Source: SIG565 sp045613385 (GTDB taxonomy: Bacteria; Bacillota; Clostridia; Oscillospirales; Acutalibacteraceae). Taken from it: a stretch of 64,000 bases of DNA. This document shows positions 44,126 through 53,236 of this stretch, piece after piece (within the stretch, counting starts at the first letter, position 1; each line of letters starts with the position of its first letter). The notes under the pieces are model-generated. The model was not told the origin of the DNA. It did not search any database and saw only the letters and a list, made by a program, of their open reading frames with translations. The position numbers were made by a program, and so were the translations under genes. The DNA is taken from NCBI GenBank assembly GCA_045613385.1, contig JAZLAW010000001.1:1-64000 (forward strand). The letters run 5' to 3'.

Positions 44126-45835
44126 TTGTACGAACGGATTTTTGAAAAGTGGCTTATCAATACCATAGATGACAGCGAGTTAAATAACGAGCTATTATCT
44201 ATTAAAGATAATGAAGAATTGATTACCGATAGTTTTTATACAGAACTCGATTTTGGTACTGCCGGACTGCGTGGTATTATCGGAGCCGGTACTAACAGAA
44301 TGAACATTTATACCGTTGGCCGCGCTACACAGGCCTTGGCACAATATGTTTTGTCCGTTTCTGAAAACCCTAAAGTTGCTATAGCATATGACAGCAGAAT
44401 TAATTCCGAACTCTTTGCTAAAACAGCAGCATCTATACTTGCGCAAAATGGCGTTGAGGCATATATTTACGATGAACTTATGCCTACACCGATGTTGTCT
44501 TTCGCGGTCAGAGAATTAAAATGTGATGCCGGTATTGTAATTACTGCGAGTCACAACCCTGCAAAATATAACGGCTATAAGGTTTATGGACCGGACGGTT
44601 GTCAGCTTACTACCGCTGCCGCAGATAATATTATGAAAATGATGCAAGATATTGATTATTTCAGCGGTATTTCTTTTGGAAATTTTGATGAACTTGTTTC
44701 AAAGTCTTTGATTAAAATTATTTCAAATGACGTTGTTGAAAAATATTTACAGGCGGTCAAATCACAATCTGTAAATTGTGATACACTTGATTTTTCTGAT
44801 TTTAGTGTTATATATACTCCCTTACATGGTACCGGTAATAAGCCTGTTCGGGAAATTTTAAAACGAATTGGCATTAATAACGTAACGATTGTTCCGGAAC
44901 AGGAACTCCCTGATGGTAATTTTCCTACCGCGCCTTATCCTAATCCGGAAATGAAACAACCCTTCGAGTTCGCGCTAAGTCTTGCTAAAAAAGTAAACCC
45001 CGATATATTGTTGGCTACTGACCCTGATGCAGACCGCGTAGGAATAGCGGTTAAAGATGGTGATGATTACAGATTAATGACCGGCAACGATGTAGGCGCT
45101 CTACTTATGAATTATATCCTTGAATGCAAAACGGCAAATGGCACTTTACCCGAAAAACCTGTGGCGGTTAAGACCATCGTTACAACCGAACTGTGTCAAA
45201 AAATCGCCGATAAATACTCCTGTGAGCTTATTAATATACTTACCGGATTCAAATACATCGGCGAACAAATTGCCCTTCTGGAAGAAAAAGGTGAAGAAAA
45301 TCGTTACATTCTTGGTTTTGAAGAGAGTTACGGTTACCTTACAGGAAGTTATGTAAGAGACAAAGATGCTGTTGTTGCTTCTATGCTTATCTGCGAAATG
45401 GCTGCCTATTATAAGAAAAAAGGTCTTACCTTGATTGATAAGTTAAATGAATTATTCAGTGAACACGGATATTTTATCAACAGACAGGTCAGTTTCTCAT
45501 TTGAAGGACAAAGCGGTATGAAGAAAATGGCTGAAATAATGTCAGGTTTGCGTACCAATTCCCCGACTGAATTCGCAAACCAAAATATTGTTTGTATCGA
45601 AGACTACTTATCATCACAAAGAATTAACTTGAGTGATAAATCAAAATCTGTAATTAAATTGCCAAAATCAGACGTAATCACATTTATTATAGAAAACGGA
45701 ACAAAAGTTATCTTCCGCCCCTCCGGTACAGAACCGAAAATTAAAATTTATATCTGCGCTGTTGACGCTAATGAAAACTCTGCTTTAACAATAATAGAAA
45801 AAATTTCAGAAGAAGTTAAATTCTTAATGAAATAA
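44126..45835 (+). CDS. Phosphoglucomutase/phosphomannomutase
   Basis: About 569 residues, an alpha-D-phosphohexomutase that interconverts hexose 1- and 6-phosphates. The phospho-Ser lies in VITASHNPAKYNGYKVYG, the Mg-binding loop is DPDADRVG, the sugar loop GFEESYGYL, and the phosphate loop RPSGTEPKIKIY. I start at TTG 44126, eight bases after GGAGG (44113-44117); the longer frame from TTG 44111 would begin upstream of that ribosome site. Length and motifs fit the PgcA-like group of Firmicutes. Confidence 0.92.
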   Translation: MYERIFEKWLINTIDDSELNNELLSIKDNEELITDSFYTELDFGTAGLRGIIGAGTNRMNIYTVGRATQALAQYVLSVSENPKVAIAYDSRINSELFAKTAASILAQNGVEAYIYDELMPTPMLSFAVRELKCDAGIVITASHNPAKYNGYKVYGPDGCQLTTAAADNIMKMMQDIDYFSGISFGNFDELVSKSLIKIISNDVVEKYLQAVKSQSVNCDTLDFSDFSVIYTPLHGTGNKPVREILKRIGINNVTIVPEQELPDGNFPTAPYPNPEMKQPFEFALSLAKKVNPDILLATDPDADRVGIAVKDGDDYRLMTGNDVGALLMNYILECKTANGTLPEKPVAVKTIVTTELCQKIADKYSCELINILTGFKYIGEQIALLEEKGEENRYILGFEESYGYLTGSYVRDKDAVVASMLICEMAAYYKKKGLTLIDKLNELFSEHGYFINRQVSFSFEGQSGMKKMAEIMSGLRTNSPTEFANQNIVCIEDYLSSQRINLSDKSKSVIKLPKSDVITFIIENGTKVIFRPSGTEPKIKIYICAVDANENSALTIIEKISEEVKFLMK

Positions 45836-45840
45836 TAAAA

Positions 45841-45875
45841 ACCGTCAAGTAAATTATTTTACTTGACGGTTTTTA
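45841..45875. terminator. Bidirectional terminator between phosphoglucomutase and PBP genes
   Basis: ACCGTCAAGTAAA and TTTACTTGACGGT, a 13-bp stem with loop TTAT, followed by TTTTTACTT on the + strand and preceded by AAAA for the - strand. Confidence 0.9.
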
Positions 45876-45888
45876 CTTATTATACGGG

Positions 45889-48099
45889 TTATTCAACTGT
45901 TGGTGTGTCTTCAGTGGGTACATCGGCAATGGGGGCTGATGGATGTTCTGTACACATAGTGGGGATATTACTAACTTTATACCATCCCTCTTTTTTATGC
46001 GGACATGCATCAGTTGCCAAAAGGCCGGATGAAGTGCAATACATTTTTGAAACCGCATAGGTGCTATCGCTAAACTCTTTGGCCGGAAGGTCGTTGTGTA
46101 TACGTGACATAACTTCGCGCCACATAACTTTAGCTATATCTTCTTTACTTACCTTTTGCAACGAATCATAGCCACACCAAACAGAACCTACACAGTAAGG
46201 TGTACCTCCCGTAAACCAGAAATTCATATCATCGTTTGAAGTACCTGTTTTTGCAAAAATCTCAGAAGAAACATAGGTTTTTACCTGTCGTGCGGTACCC
46301 TGCTCTCCGTAAACTACGTTCTGAAGTAGATGATTCATTACCGTCGCTGTATCTTCACTTAATGCAATGGTAGAATTTACTTCAGATTGAAGAATTACCT
46401 GGCCATCCTGATCACAAACCTTATAATACAGATTTGGAGAATGATATATGCCTCCATTTCCGAAAATTGCATAGGCTGCGGCTTCTTCAAGTGTTGTTGT
46501 ACCGCCGTTTGTGCCGCCCATGCCAAGCGGAGAATAGTTAATATCCTCACTATTCAAATGATTTAAGCCAAGTTTACCGGTCAGAAAATCATAACTGGAC
46601 TGTGTTCCGAGCATATCCACTAACATAACAGGAATTGTATTACAAGAGCGCTCAAGGGCATATTCTATTGTGATTTTACCAAGATAACCGCCATTATTAT
46701 ACCAGTTATTTGGTTTCCACAAATACTCATCCTTGCCGTAATAACGTTCTGTATCATCGACAATGGTAGAATATGTCATTAAATCTTTCTCAATAGAAGG
46801 AGCATAAGCAGACAAAGGTTTTATAGTAGAACCCGGTTGGCGAATTGCATCAATAGCTCTATTAAAACCACGGTTACTGGTTTTTTCCCCAATACCGCCT
46901 GCCATACCTAATACATTACCCGAATAATCAACTACGGTCATTGAACCTTGTAAAAAAGTACCGTCTTTACCCTTATAAGCATATTTTGAATCTGTGAAAA
47001 CTTCATCAATAGCCGCCTGCACCTTTGGATTAACGGTAGCATATATTTTATAACCGCCATTGTAAAAATTTGTTGAAGCATGGGTTCTGTCAAAACCGTA
47101 AACCTTCATCAGACCATTTACAACATCATCGATTAAAGCATCCACGAAATAAGAATTGATAGGTGTTTCGTTTAAATTTTCTTTTTTTGCTACAACAACC
47201 AAATCTTCATTACAACAAGCTTCATATTCTTCCTTTGTAATATAACCTTGGTCCATCATTTCGTAGAGCACTGTCTGACGACGCTCTTTATTTTTTTCCG
47301 GTTTTTTATCAGGCCTATATGTTTCAGGCGCTTTAACGATAGCAGCCAATGCTGCACATTCATTTAAAGTAAGGTCTTTAGTACTCTTATCAAAATAATA
47401 ATTAGATGCGACCTCAACACCATACATACCACCAGCCATTGAAACAGTATTAAGATAACATTCCAGAATAGTATCTTTTGAGTAGCGTTCTTCCAAGTAA
47501 TGCGCTCTCATAATTTCTCTTATTTTTCGGGCCGGGCTGGTAGAGTTGTCCCCTGTTAAGTTTTTTACAAGCTGTTGAGTAATTGTCGAGCCACCTTGAT
47601 TGGAAGAATAAAAATGGAAAAACAGGTTAGCGAATGCCGAAATTGTACGTTTCCAGTCAACACCTTTATGGGTTTTAAATCTTTTATCTTCGATAGCAAC
47701 GAAAGCATTTTTTAAATTTTTCGGTATATTTTCATCAACATCCGACACCCAAATTCTGTTATGTTCTCCGTGTAATCTCTGATACTCAACGTAATTACCG
47801 TTATCATCTAATGCGTAGATGGTTGTTGTGAAATTCAGTGCTAAATCATCAAGATTCTCTTCCATAGTTGCATCAACAAATGTGAATGCATAAATTAAAA
47901 ATGCACCCGCAACCAAGCAAGCAGTAATAACACCAACCAGAAAAACTGAAAGGAACACCTTTATAAAAGCAGATTTTTTACTCTTTACCTTTTTCTTTGG
48001 TGTTTTATTATTAGAAGATTCGGACGCACTTGAAAAACTATTCAAATCAATTATTGAATCTTCAAAATTATCGAAATTATTATTATTGTTATATTCCAT
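45889..48099 (-). CDS. Class A penicillin-binding protein (PBP1a-like)
   Basis: About 736 residues, bifunctional peptidoglycan glycosyltransferase/transpeptidase. A low-complexity Asn-rich cytoplasmic N-terminus, one membrane helix (about 48-72), GT51 domain with catalytic Glu in AIEDKRFKTHKG and QGGSTITQQLVKN, then the transpeptidase with SxxK in PGSTIKP, SxN in SCNT and KTG in FAKTGTS. The C-terminal tail is rich in Pro and Thr. ATG at 48099 behind GGAGGA; the longer frame lacks a ribosome site. Confidence 0.93.
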   Translation of the reverse strand: MEYNNNNNFDNFEDSIIDLNSFSSASESSNNKTPKKKVKSKKSAFIKVFLSVFLVGVITACLVAGAFLIYAFTFVDATMEENLDDLALNFTTTIYALDDNGNYVEYQRLHGEHNRIWVSDVDENIPKNLKNAFVAIEDKRFKTHKGVDWKRTISAFANLFFHFYSSNQGGSTITQQLVKNLTGDNSTSPARKIREIMRAHYLEERYSKDTILECYLNTVSMAGGMYGVEVASNYYFDKSTKDLTLNECAALAAIVKAPETYRPDKKPEKNKERRQTVLYEMMDQGYITKEEYEACCNEDLVVVAKKENLNETPINSYFVDALIDDVVNGLMKVYGFDRTHASTNFYNGGYKIYATVNPKVQAAIDEVFTDSKYAYKGKDGTFLQGSMTVVDYSGNVLGMAGGIGEKTSNRGFNRAIDAIRQPGSTIKPLSAYAPSIEKDLMTYSTIVDDTERYYGKDEYLWKPNNWYNNGGYLGKITIEYALERSCNTIPVMLVDMLGTQSSYDFLTGKLGLNHLNSEDINYSPLGMGGTNGGTTTLEEAAAYAIFGNGGIYHSPNLYYKVCDQDGQVILQSEVNSTIALSEDTATVMNHLLQNVVYGEQGTARQVKTYVSSEIFAKTGTSNDDMNFWFTGGTPYCVGSVWCGYDSLQKVSKEDIAKVMWREVMSRIHNDLPAKEFSDSTYAVSKMYCTSSGLLATDACPHKKEGWYKVSNIPTMCTEHPSAPIADVPTEDTPTVE

Positions 48100-48141
48100 A
48101 AAAATCCTCCTAACCTTAAAAATTTTTATGATACTGTGGGT

Positions 48142-48166
48142 ATTATACCACATTTTTTAAAAAATG
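48142..48166 (-). promoter_or_regulatory. Extended -10 promoter and palindrome upstream of the PBP gene
   Basis: On the - strand TGTGGTATAAT (extended -10) at 48142-48150, with no recognisable -35. A perfect 16-base palindrome CATTTTTTAAAAAATG (48151-48166) lies just upstream, where an activator or repressor could bind. Confidence 0.5.
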
Positions 48167-48241
48167 GGGTTACAATATTTTAACAATTTTGAATATTCTC
48201 CATATTTTTCAAAATAATATAAAAAAACAGGATGGATAAAT

Positions 48242-48544
48242 ATGCGAAAAATTTATACAATATTTGCTTTAATTTGTTTATGTGCAATTTTCTTGACACT
48301 TACAAATTACTACAAGGATTATTCAAATAACTACTCGACCAAACAGCCGGATATCACGATGGAAACATATGTGTTAAAATCTAATGGAGAAAGTGTAAAT
48401 TTATATTTTGGTGATTCAATTATTAAAACATATCAAATTCCCGTATCAACATTACCGGAAACGGATAGAGATAATTTGAAAACCGGTATTGTAATTAACA
48501 GTTATGAAGATGCATTATCATTAATTGAAGACTTTGACGGTTGA
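48242..48544 (+). CDS. Small secreted or membrane-anchored protein, BofC-like C-terminal domain
   Basis: 100 residues with a hydrophobic N-terminus (about 5-24) and a short extracytoplasmic domain. VYLYFGD-like segment VNLYFGDSIIKTYQIPVSTLPETDRDNLKTGI followed by an acidic helix resembles the C-terminal domain of BofC-like proteins found in many Clostridia. ATG behind AGGATGG. The family tie is from memory and only moderate; function unknown. It is divergent from the PBP gene. Confidence 0.55.
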   Translation: MRKIYTIFALICLCAIFLTLTNYYKDYSNNYSTKQPDITMETYVLKSNGESVNLYFGDSIIKTYQIPVSTLPETDRDNLKTGIVINSYEDALSLIEDFDG

Positions 48545-48560
48545 ATTTAAATATTATCAC

Positions 48561-48589
48561 TTGAAAATTTAATGAAAACAAAGTATACT
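48561..48589 (+). promoter_or_regulatory. Promoter of the DUF4364 gene
   Basis: TTGAAA, 17 bp, TATACT. It overlaps the longest possible reading frame and so supports the downstream ATG at 48611. Confidence 0.65.
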
Positions 48590-48610
48590 GTAATTCAAGG
48601 CGGTGAAATT

Positions 48611-49159
48611 ATGGAATTTAATGCTGTTAGTGCCGGTGTAGCACCGGGCGGACTTGTAAGTTCATCAGAAATTAAAGTTTTAATTTGCTATATTCTAAAA
48701 AGTGTTAAGGAACCTGTTCCTGCAACAAAACTTTGTGAATTGCTAAATTTTGAAGGTATTGCAAATGTCTTTGAAGTAAGCGATAATATTGAGAATTTAG
48801 TTCATAACAACCATATAATTTGCGTCGATAAGGGAAACGATACATATACCACTACCGACAGTGGTAACAGTATTGCTGAGACGCTTAAAACATCTGTTCC
48901 AATAAGTATCCGCGAAAAAGCCTGTCTGGCAACATTAAAAATGTTATCACGTATCAGAAATGCTAAAGAAACAGATATAGCTGTCACTCGCGAAGGCGAT
49001 AACACGTTTATAACCTGTTCTGCACTTGACAATAATTCTGTAATAATGAGTGTCAAATTACTTGTGACCGATGAAAATCAGGCAATATCTATAAAAAACA
49101 AATTCCTTGATGACCCATCAAACATATATTCAAAACTAATTGATTTATTTACTGAATGA
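48611..49159 (+). CDS. DUF4364 family winged-helix protein
   Basis: About 182 residues. N-terminal winged-helix-like region (LVSSSEIKVLICYILKSV, VSDNIENLVHNNHI, DTYTTTDSGNSIAETL) followed by an alpha/beta C-terminal domain, as in the DUF4364 family of Clostridia, thought to be transcriptional regulators. The ATG at 48611 follows GGCGGTGAAATT and lies downstream of its own promoter. Regulatory targets are unknown. Confidence 0.75.
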   Translation: MEFNAVSAGVAPGGLVSSSEIKVLICYILKSVKEPVPATKLCELLNFEGIANVFEVSDNIENLVHNNHIICVDKGNDTYTTTDSGNSIAETLKTSVPISIREKACLATLKMLSRIRNAKETDIAVTREGDNTFITCSALDNNSVIMSVKLLVTDENQAISIKNKFLDDPSNIYSKLIDLFTE

Positions 49160-49162
49160 AAT

Positions 49163-49199
49163 AAAACCACCGATATGTAACGTATCGGTGGTTTTATTA
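49163..49199 (+). terminator. Terminator of the DUF4364 gene
   Basis: AAAACCACCGATA and TATCGGTGGTTTT, a 13-bp stem with loop TGTAACG, then ATTATTTTA. Confidence 0.88.
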
Positions 49200-49222
49200 T
49201 TTTACCCAAAAATTAATTTATA

Positions 49223-49251
49223 TTGACAAATATCGACAAAAATATTACAAT
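49223..49251 (+). promoter_or_regulatory. Promoter reading toward xre, antisense to tRNA-Thr
   Basis: TTGACA, 17 bp, TACAAT on the + strand. It is the only clear + strand promoter between the DUF4364 terminator and the XRE gene at 49427, so that transcript would run antisense through tRNA-Thr. Confidence 0.55.
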
Positions 49252-49263
49252 ATTTCTATAAAA

Positions 49264-49289
49264 AAAGAGAATGCATTATGCATTCTCTT
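49264..49289 (-). terminator. Terminator of tRNA-Thr
   Basis: On the - strand AAAGAGAATGCA and TGCATTCTCTTT form a stem followed by TTTTATAG. It begins right after the CCA end of the tRNA. Confidence 0.85.
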
Positions 49290-49365
49290 TGGAGCTGAAG
49301 ATGGGACTTGAACCCACGACCTGCTGATTACGAATCAGCTGCTCTACCAACTGAGCCACTCCAGC
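49290..49365 (-). tRNA. tRNA-Thr (CGT anticodon)
   Basis: Complete cloverleaf on the - strand with CCA encoded at 49290-49292. Acceptor GCTGGAG/CTTCAGC, D arm GGCTCAGTTGGTAGAGC, anticodon loop TTCGTAA with CGT at 49330-49332, T arm GTGGGTTCAAGTCCCAT. Confidence 0.95.
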
Positions 49366-49379
49366 AATTTACTTAAAGA

Positions 49380-49408
49380 ATTATATCAAAAAAATTGTAT
49401 ACAGTCAA
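49380..49408 (-). promoter_or_regulatory. Promoter of tRNA-Thr
   Basis: On the - strand TTGACT, 17 bp, extended -10 TGATATAAT, 15 bases before the tRNA 5' end. Confidence 0.75.
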
Positions 49409-49426
49409 GTTTTTAAGGTGAATAAT

Positions 49427-49840
49427 ATGAAAAATTCTATAAATGAGAAAATCAGGGCAATTCGCGAAAGCAAAAAGCTTTCTCAGGATGAGATGGCTGC
49501 AGTTCTTAATATTCCCCGTTCTACATATGCATATAGAGAAAAGTCGGGCAAATTTTCAGAACAGGAAATTTGTACTATGTGTGATTTTTTCGGTATTGTC
49601 AGAGAAGCGCTTGATATGGATGAAAAAGTACATGTGGAAATTAATCGTATCGATTTTGAAGAGCCTGAAAACATTTTGGAATCCCCTGTTTTAAAATTAC
49701 CTTTTCATTCCGATGACACAAGACAAGTTTTTTTAACCAATGACGAAGCAGAAAAGCTAAAACGCTTACGTAATCTGAACGAAGAAAAAGAACAAAAACT
49801 GCTTGATTTCTTAACAAAATTAGAAAACGACGAGATTTAA
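49427..49840 (+). CDS. XRE-family transcriptional regulator
   Basis: 137 residues. N-terminal helix-turn-helix (about 5-60): IRAIRESKKLSQDEMAAVLNIPRSTYAYREKSG. The C-terminal part is charged and helical, with LTNDEAEKLKRLRNLNEEKEQKLLDFLTKL. The start is ATG 49427, six bases after AAGGTG; the GTG nine bases upstream overlaps that site. Targets are unknown. Its stop lies within its terminator hairpin. Confidence 0.82.
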   Translation: MKNSINEKIRAIRESKKLSQDEMAAVLNIPRSTYAYREKSGKFSEQEICTMCDFFGIVREALDMDEKVHVEINRIDFEEPENILESPVLKLPFHSDDTRQVFLTNDEAEKLKRLRNLNEEKEQKLLDFLTKLENDEI

Positions 49841-49857
49841 CTCGTCGTTTCTTTTTT
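49825..49857. terminator. Terminator between xre and tyrS
   Basis: AAACGACGAG, loop ATTTAA, CTCGTCGTTT then CTTTTTTATA on the + strand; AAAA upstream lets it serve tyrS on the - strand as well. Confidence 0.88.
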
Positions 49858-51076
49858 ATACGGTAAATTTATGGAAAACTTTTTTACCTTTCTTTACAAT
49901 AATTCCTTCGGCAAAACTTTCGAAATTGTATGCAATATTTGCATCGCCGATTTTTTCGCCATCAACAGATATGCCGCCTTGCTGAACAAGTCGTCTGGCT
50001 TCACCTTTAGAAGTTGCCATACCACCTAAAACAATCATATCCAATAAGCCTATTTTTCCCTCTGTAAAATTGCTCTCGGTCAATACTGTGTTAGGCATAT
50101 TTGCGTTATCTCCGCCACCAGCGAATAACGATTTTGAAATATCGCGTGCTTTAGAAGCTTCTTCTTCACCGTGAACAAGTTTTGTAAGCTCATATGCTAA
50201 GATGTCCTTTGCTTCATTGAGCTGACTTCCCTGCCAGTCGTTCATTTTATTTATTTCTTCGAGCGGTAAGAATGTAAGCATTCTTATGCATTTAAGTACA
50301 TCATCATCGCCGACATTTCGCCAATACTGATAAAATTCGTACGGTGAAGTTTTTTTCGGGTCGAGCCAAACGGCGCCGTTCGCGGTCTTACCCATTTTTT
50401 TGCCTTCCGAATTCATAAGCAATGTAATTGTCATTGCATATGCATCTTTACCGAGTTTGCGTCTGATAAGTTCTGTACCGCCAAGCATATTGGACCACTG
50501 GTCATCGCCACCAAACTGCATATTACAGCCATATTCTTTAAAGAGATGATAAAAGTCATAACTCTGCATTATCATATAATTGAATTCAAGAAAACTAAGA
50601 CCCTTTTCCATTCTTTGCTTATAGCACTCTGCCCGAAGCATATTATTAACCGAGAAACAATGGCCTACTTCACGTAAAACATCAATATAATTGAGTTTTA
50701 ACAACCAGTCAGCATTGTTTATCATCATAGCTTTTCCTTCACCGAACTCAATAAACTTTGACATTTGTTCTTTAAAACAGTCACAATTGTGCTGAATCAT
50801 TTCAGGAGTCATCATTGAACGCATATCACTTCTGCCTGACGGGTCACCAATATAACCTGTACCACCACCAATAAGTGCTATCGGTCTGTTACCTGCCATT
50901 TGCAATCTTTTCATAAGACACAATGCCATAAAATGACCAACGTGCAAACTATCGGCAGTCGGGTCAAAGCCAATATAGAAAACCGCCTTACCGTTGTTGA
51001 CGAGCTCTCGTATTTCTTGCTCATCTGTCACCTGAGCGATAAGTCCGCGCTCAATTAATTCTTCATAAATTCCCAT
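49856..51076 (-). CDS. tyrS: Tyrosyl-tRNA synthetase
   Basis: 406 residues, class Ic. HIGH-like motif in DSLHVGHF, KMSKS-like KKMGKTANG, tyrosine-binding GFDPTADS and MQSYDFYHLF, and a C-terminal S4 RNA-binding domain (about 340-405). The ATG at 51076 lies about 11 bases after AAAGGAAA; the longer frame overlapping recN lacks a good site. No T-box leader precedes it, unlike many Firmicute tyrS genes; it is read from the nusB operon or an internal promoter. Confidence 0.94.
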   Translation of the reverse strand: MGIYEELIERGLIAQVTDEQEIRELVNNGKAVFYIGFDPTADSLHVGHFMALCLMKRLQMAGNRPIALIGGGTGYIGDPSGRSDMRSMMTPEMIQHNCDCFKEQMSKFIEFGEGKAMMINNADWLLKLNYIDVLREVGHCFSVNNMLRAECYKQRMEKGLSFLEFNYMIMQSYDFYHLFKEYGCNMQFGGDDQWSNMLGGTELIRRKLGKDAYAMTITLLMNSEGKKMGKTANGAVWLDPKKTSPYEFYQYWRNVGDDDVLKCIRMLTFLPLEEINKMNDWQGSQLNEAKDILAYELTKLVHGEEEASKARDISKSLFAGGGDNANMPNTVLTESNFTEGKIGLLDMIVLGGMATSKGEARRLVQQGGISVDGEKIGDANIAYNFESFAEGIIVKKGKKVFHKFTV

Positions 51077-51104
51077 TATAATCACATTTCCTTTCAAGAG
51101 ATGG

Positions 51105-52751
51105 TTATTTACTGTTATCAAGTAATTCTTTAGCAGAATTATACAAATTTTCCGTTATACCAAATCCGGACATAATACGAGCCAATTCGTGAATTCTTTC
51201 TTCGTAGTCCAAAGATTTAACCGAAGTATAAGTTTTACCTTTTTCAAAATCTTTTTTAATTAATAAATGATTATCGGCATATGCCGCAATTTGTGATAAA
51301 TGCGTGACACAAACAACCTGTTTGCAATTAGAAATTTCTTTTAGTTTTTTCGCGACTTTAATTGCCGCCTGCCCGCTGATACCTGTATCAATTTCATCAA
51401 AAATCAAAGTATCAACATTGTCCTTGTCTGTCAGTACACTCTTAATAGCAAGCATAATTCGCGACAATTCACCGCCCGAAGCAATTTTAACAAGCGGTTT
51501 TAATTCTTCACCTGAATTAGCGGATATCAAAAACTCAACATTATCGCATCCGTTTTTCGAATAGTTACCTTTAGTAATTTTTGCGACAAACTCAATATTG
51601 GGCATATCGAGATACCTGAGAACGTTGCTAACACTTTTAGAAAACATTTGAGCAGCTTTTGTACGGGAAACGGTAAGTCTCTCGCCTTTTTCGATAAGCC
51701 GTTCCTGAGATTCTTCTAAAAGCAATGCTAATTCTTCGGCTCTCTCATCAGAAAATTCAATGTTTCTTAATTCCTTTTTTGCGTTCTCAAGGAAATCCAA
51801 CATTTTTTCTTCACTGTTTCCGTATTTTAACATAAGACGACCGATTAAATCAAGTCTGTCTTCAATTTTTTCAATATCGATGGGCTCAGAAAACTGATTA
51901 TTTATTATATTTTCCAATTCTGTGGCAGAATCGTTAAGTGTCTCCAGTGCACTATTAATTTTTTCTGATATCTTATATGTAAAATCATAATTCAGTAAAC
52001 TAATGACTTTTTCTAAATTTTCAAGGATACCCGGATTTTCATCACCATTTAAAATTAATTTTGAATTATTTAAACCTTTTTGAATTTTATCAAAATTATT
52101 GGCAGTTTTTAATTGTTCCTTTAGATTTTCATATTCACCGACTTTTATGTCAGCTGCTTCCAACTCGTTAATTTGATAAGTAAGCAAATCGATTTTTCGT
52201 TGTTTAGTTACATCATCGGTATCCAAACTTTTTAATTCTTTACGGTATTTTACAAATTTATCGAATTCTTTCGAATAATCATCTATAAGAGTTTTATTGT
52301 TAGCCAATCTATCTATATAGAAACAATGGTTGACATCATCTAAAAGTGCTTGATTATCGTGTTGACCGTGTATATTGATTAAATATTTACCAATTTCTTT
52401 AACAGTTGAAGCGTTTGCAGGAATATTATTAATCCTGAATGTTGAGCCTGAATTTGATGACAAGTTACGTTTTATAATAATTTTTCCATCGTCGAGTGAA
52501 AACCCATACATATCCAATAATTGCGCCGTAGTATCACTTATATCCGAAAATTGTGCAACAACACAAGCGGTATTACAACCACTTCTGATAACATCTTTTG
52601 ATGTACGTGCGCCAAGAACGGCATTAATTGAATCTATTATAATGGATTTACCCGCACCGGTTTCACCGGTTAATACGTTGAATCCATTATAAAAATCAAT
52701 GTCGGCCATTTCAATAACAGCAATATTCTCGATATGAAGAAATTCCAACAT
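51105..52751 (-). CDS. recN: DNA repair protein RecN
   Basis: SMC-like ATPase of 548 residues that binds DNA double-strand ends. Walker A GETGAGKSIIIDS (about 29-41), a central coiled coil broken by a short hinge (about 150-370), signature LKPLVKIASGGELSRIMLA and Walker B TLIFDEIDTGISGQAA. Follows argR by nine bases. Confidence 0.95.
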   Translation of the reverse strand: MLEFLHIENIAVIEMADIDFYNGFNVLTGETGAGKSIIIDSINAVLGARTSKDVIRSGCNTACVVAQFSDISDTTAQLLDMYGFSLDDGKIIIKRNLSSNSGSTFRINNIPANASTVKEIGKYLINIHGQHDNQALLDDVNHCFYIDRLANNKTLIDDYSKEFDKFVKYRKELKSLDTDDVTKQRKIDLLTYQINELEAADIKVGEYENLKEQLKTANNFDKIQKGLNNSKLILNGDENPGILENLEKVISLLNYDFTYKISEKINSALETLNDSATELENIINNQFSEPIDIEKIEDRLDLIGRLMLKYGNSEEKMLDFLENAKKELRNIEFSDERAEELALLLEESQERLIEKGERLTVSRTKAAQMFSKSVSNVLRYLDMPNIEFVAKITKGNYSKNGCDNVEFLISANSGEELKPLVKIASGGELSRIMLAIKSVLTDKDNVDTLIFDEIDTGISGQAAIKVAKKLKEISNCKQVVCVTHLSQIAAYADNHLLIKKDFEKGKTYTSVKSLDYEERIHELARIMSGFGITENLYNSAKELLDNSK

Positions 52752-52760
52752 AACAATTCA

Positions 52761-53222
52761 CTACTTTATCAATTTTAATAATTTTTGTGTTAATTCTCTT
52801 GCGGCGTTCTCGCTAGGTGCAATCGCAATAATAGTATCATCACCGGCTAATGAGCCTAAAATGTCATTGCCAAATAATGTATCAATAGCAACGCAAGTAC
52901 TTGAAGCCATACCGCTATAACACTTAATAACTATGTTGTTTAAAGCAAACTTAACATCAACCGCACCTTTTGAAAATACATCTACAAAATGTTCACGAGA
53001 ATTATCGTGTACGCGCATTTGTGTATTCTTTGAAGAAATATAGCGGTAGACGCCGTTGATATCTTGAGCCTTAACAATACGTAATTCTTTAATATCGCGT
53101 GAAACTGTTGACTGTGTGACATTAAATCCCAGGTTTAATAATAAGCTTTGCAATTCATCCTGAGTTACAATTATTTTTTCTTCAATAAGTTGAAGGATTT
53201 TTTCCTGTCTTTTGTTTTTCAT
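52761..53222 (-). CDS. argR: Arginine repressor
   Basis: 153 residues. N-terminal winged helix (about 1-70) with TQDELQSLLLNLGFNVTQSTVSRDIKEL; C-terminal hexamerization and arginine-binding domain with GNDILGSLAGDDTIIAIAPS. No arginine genes are nearby; its place between nadK and recN is conserved in Firmicutes. Confidence 0.94.
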   Translation of the reverse strand: MKNKRQEKILQLIEEKIIVTQDELQSLLLNLGFNVTQSTVSRDIKELRIVKAQDINGVYRYISSKNTQMRVHDNSREHFVDVFSKGAVDVKFALNNIVIKCYSGMASSTCVAIDTLFGNDILGSLAGDDTIIAIAPSENAARELTQKLLKLIK

Positions 53223-53236
53223 TTCAGACTTCTTCC

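Noticed and set aside
51077..51104. T-box leader for tyrS
   Set aside because: Only 28 bases separate recN and tyrS; no specifier stem or TGGNACC motif could fit.
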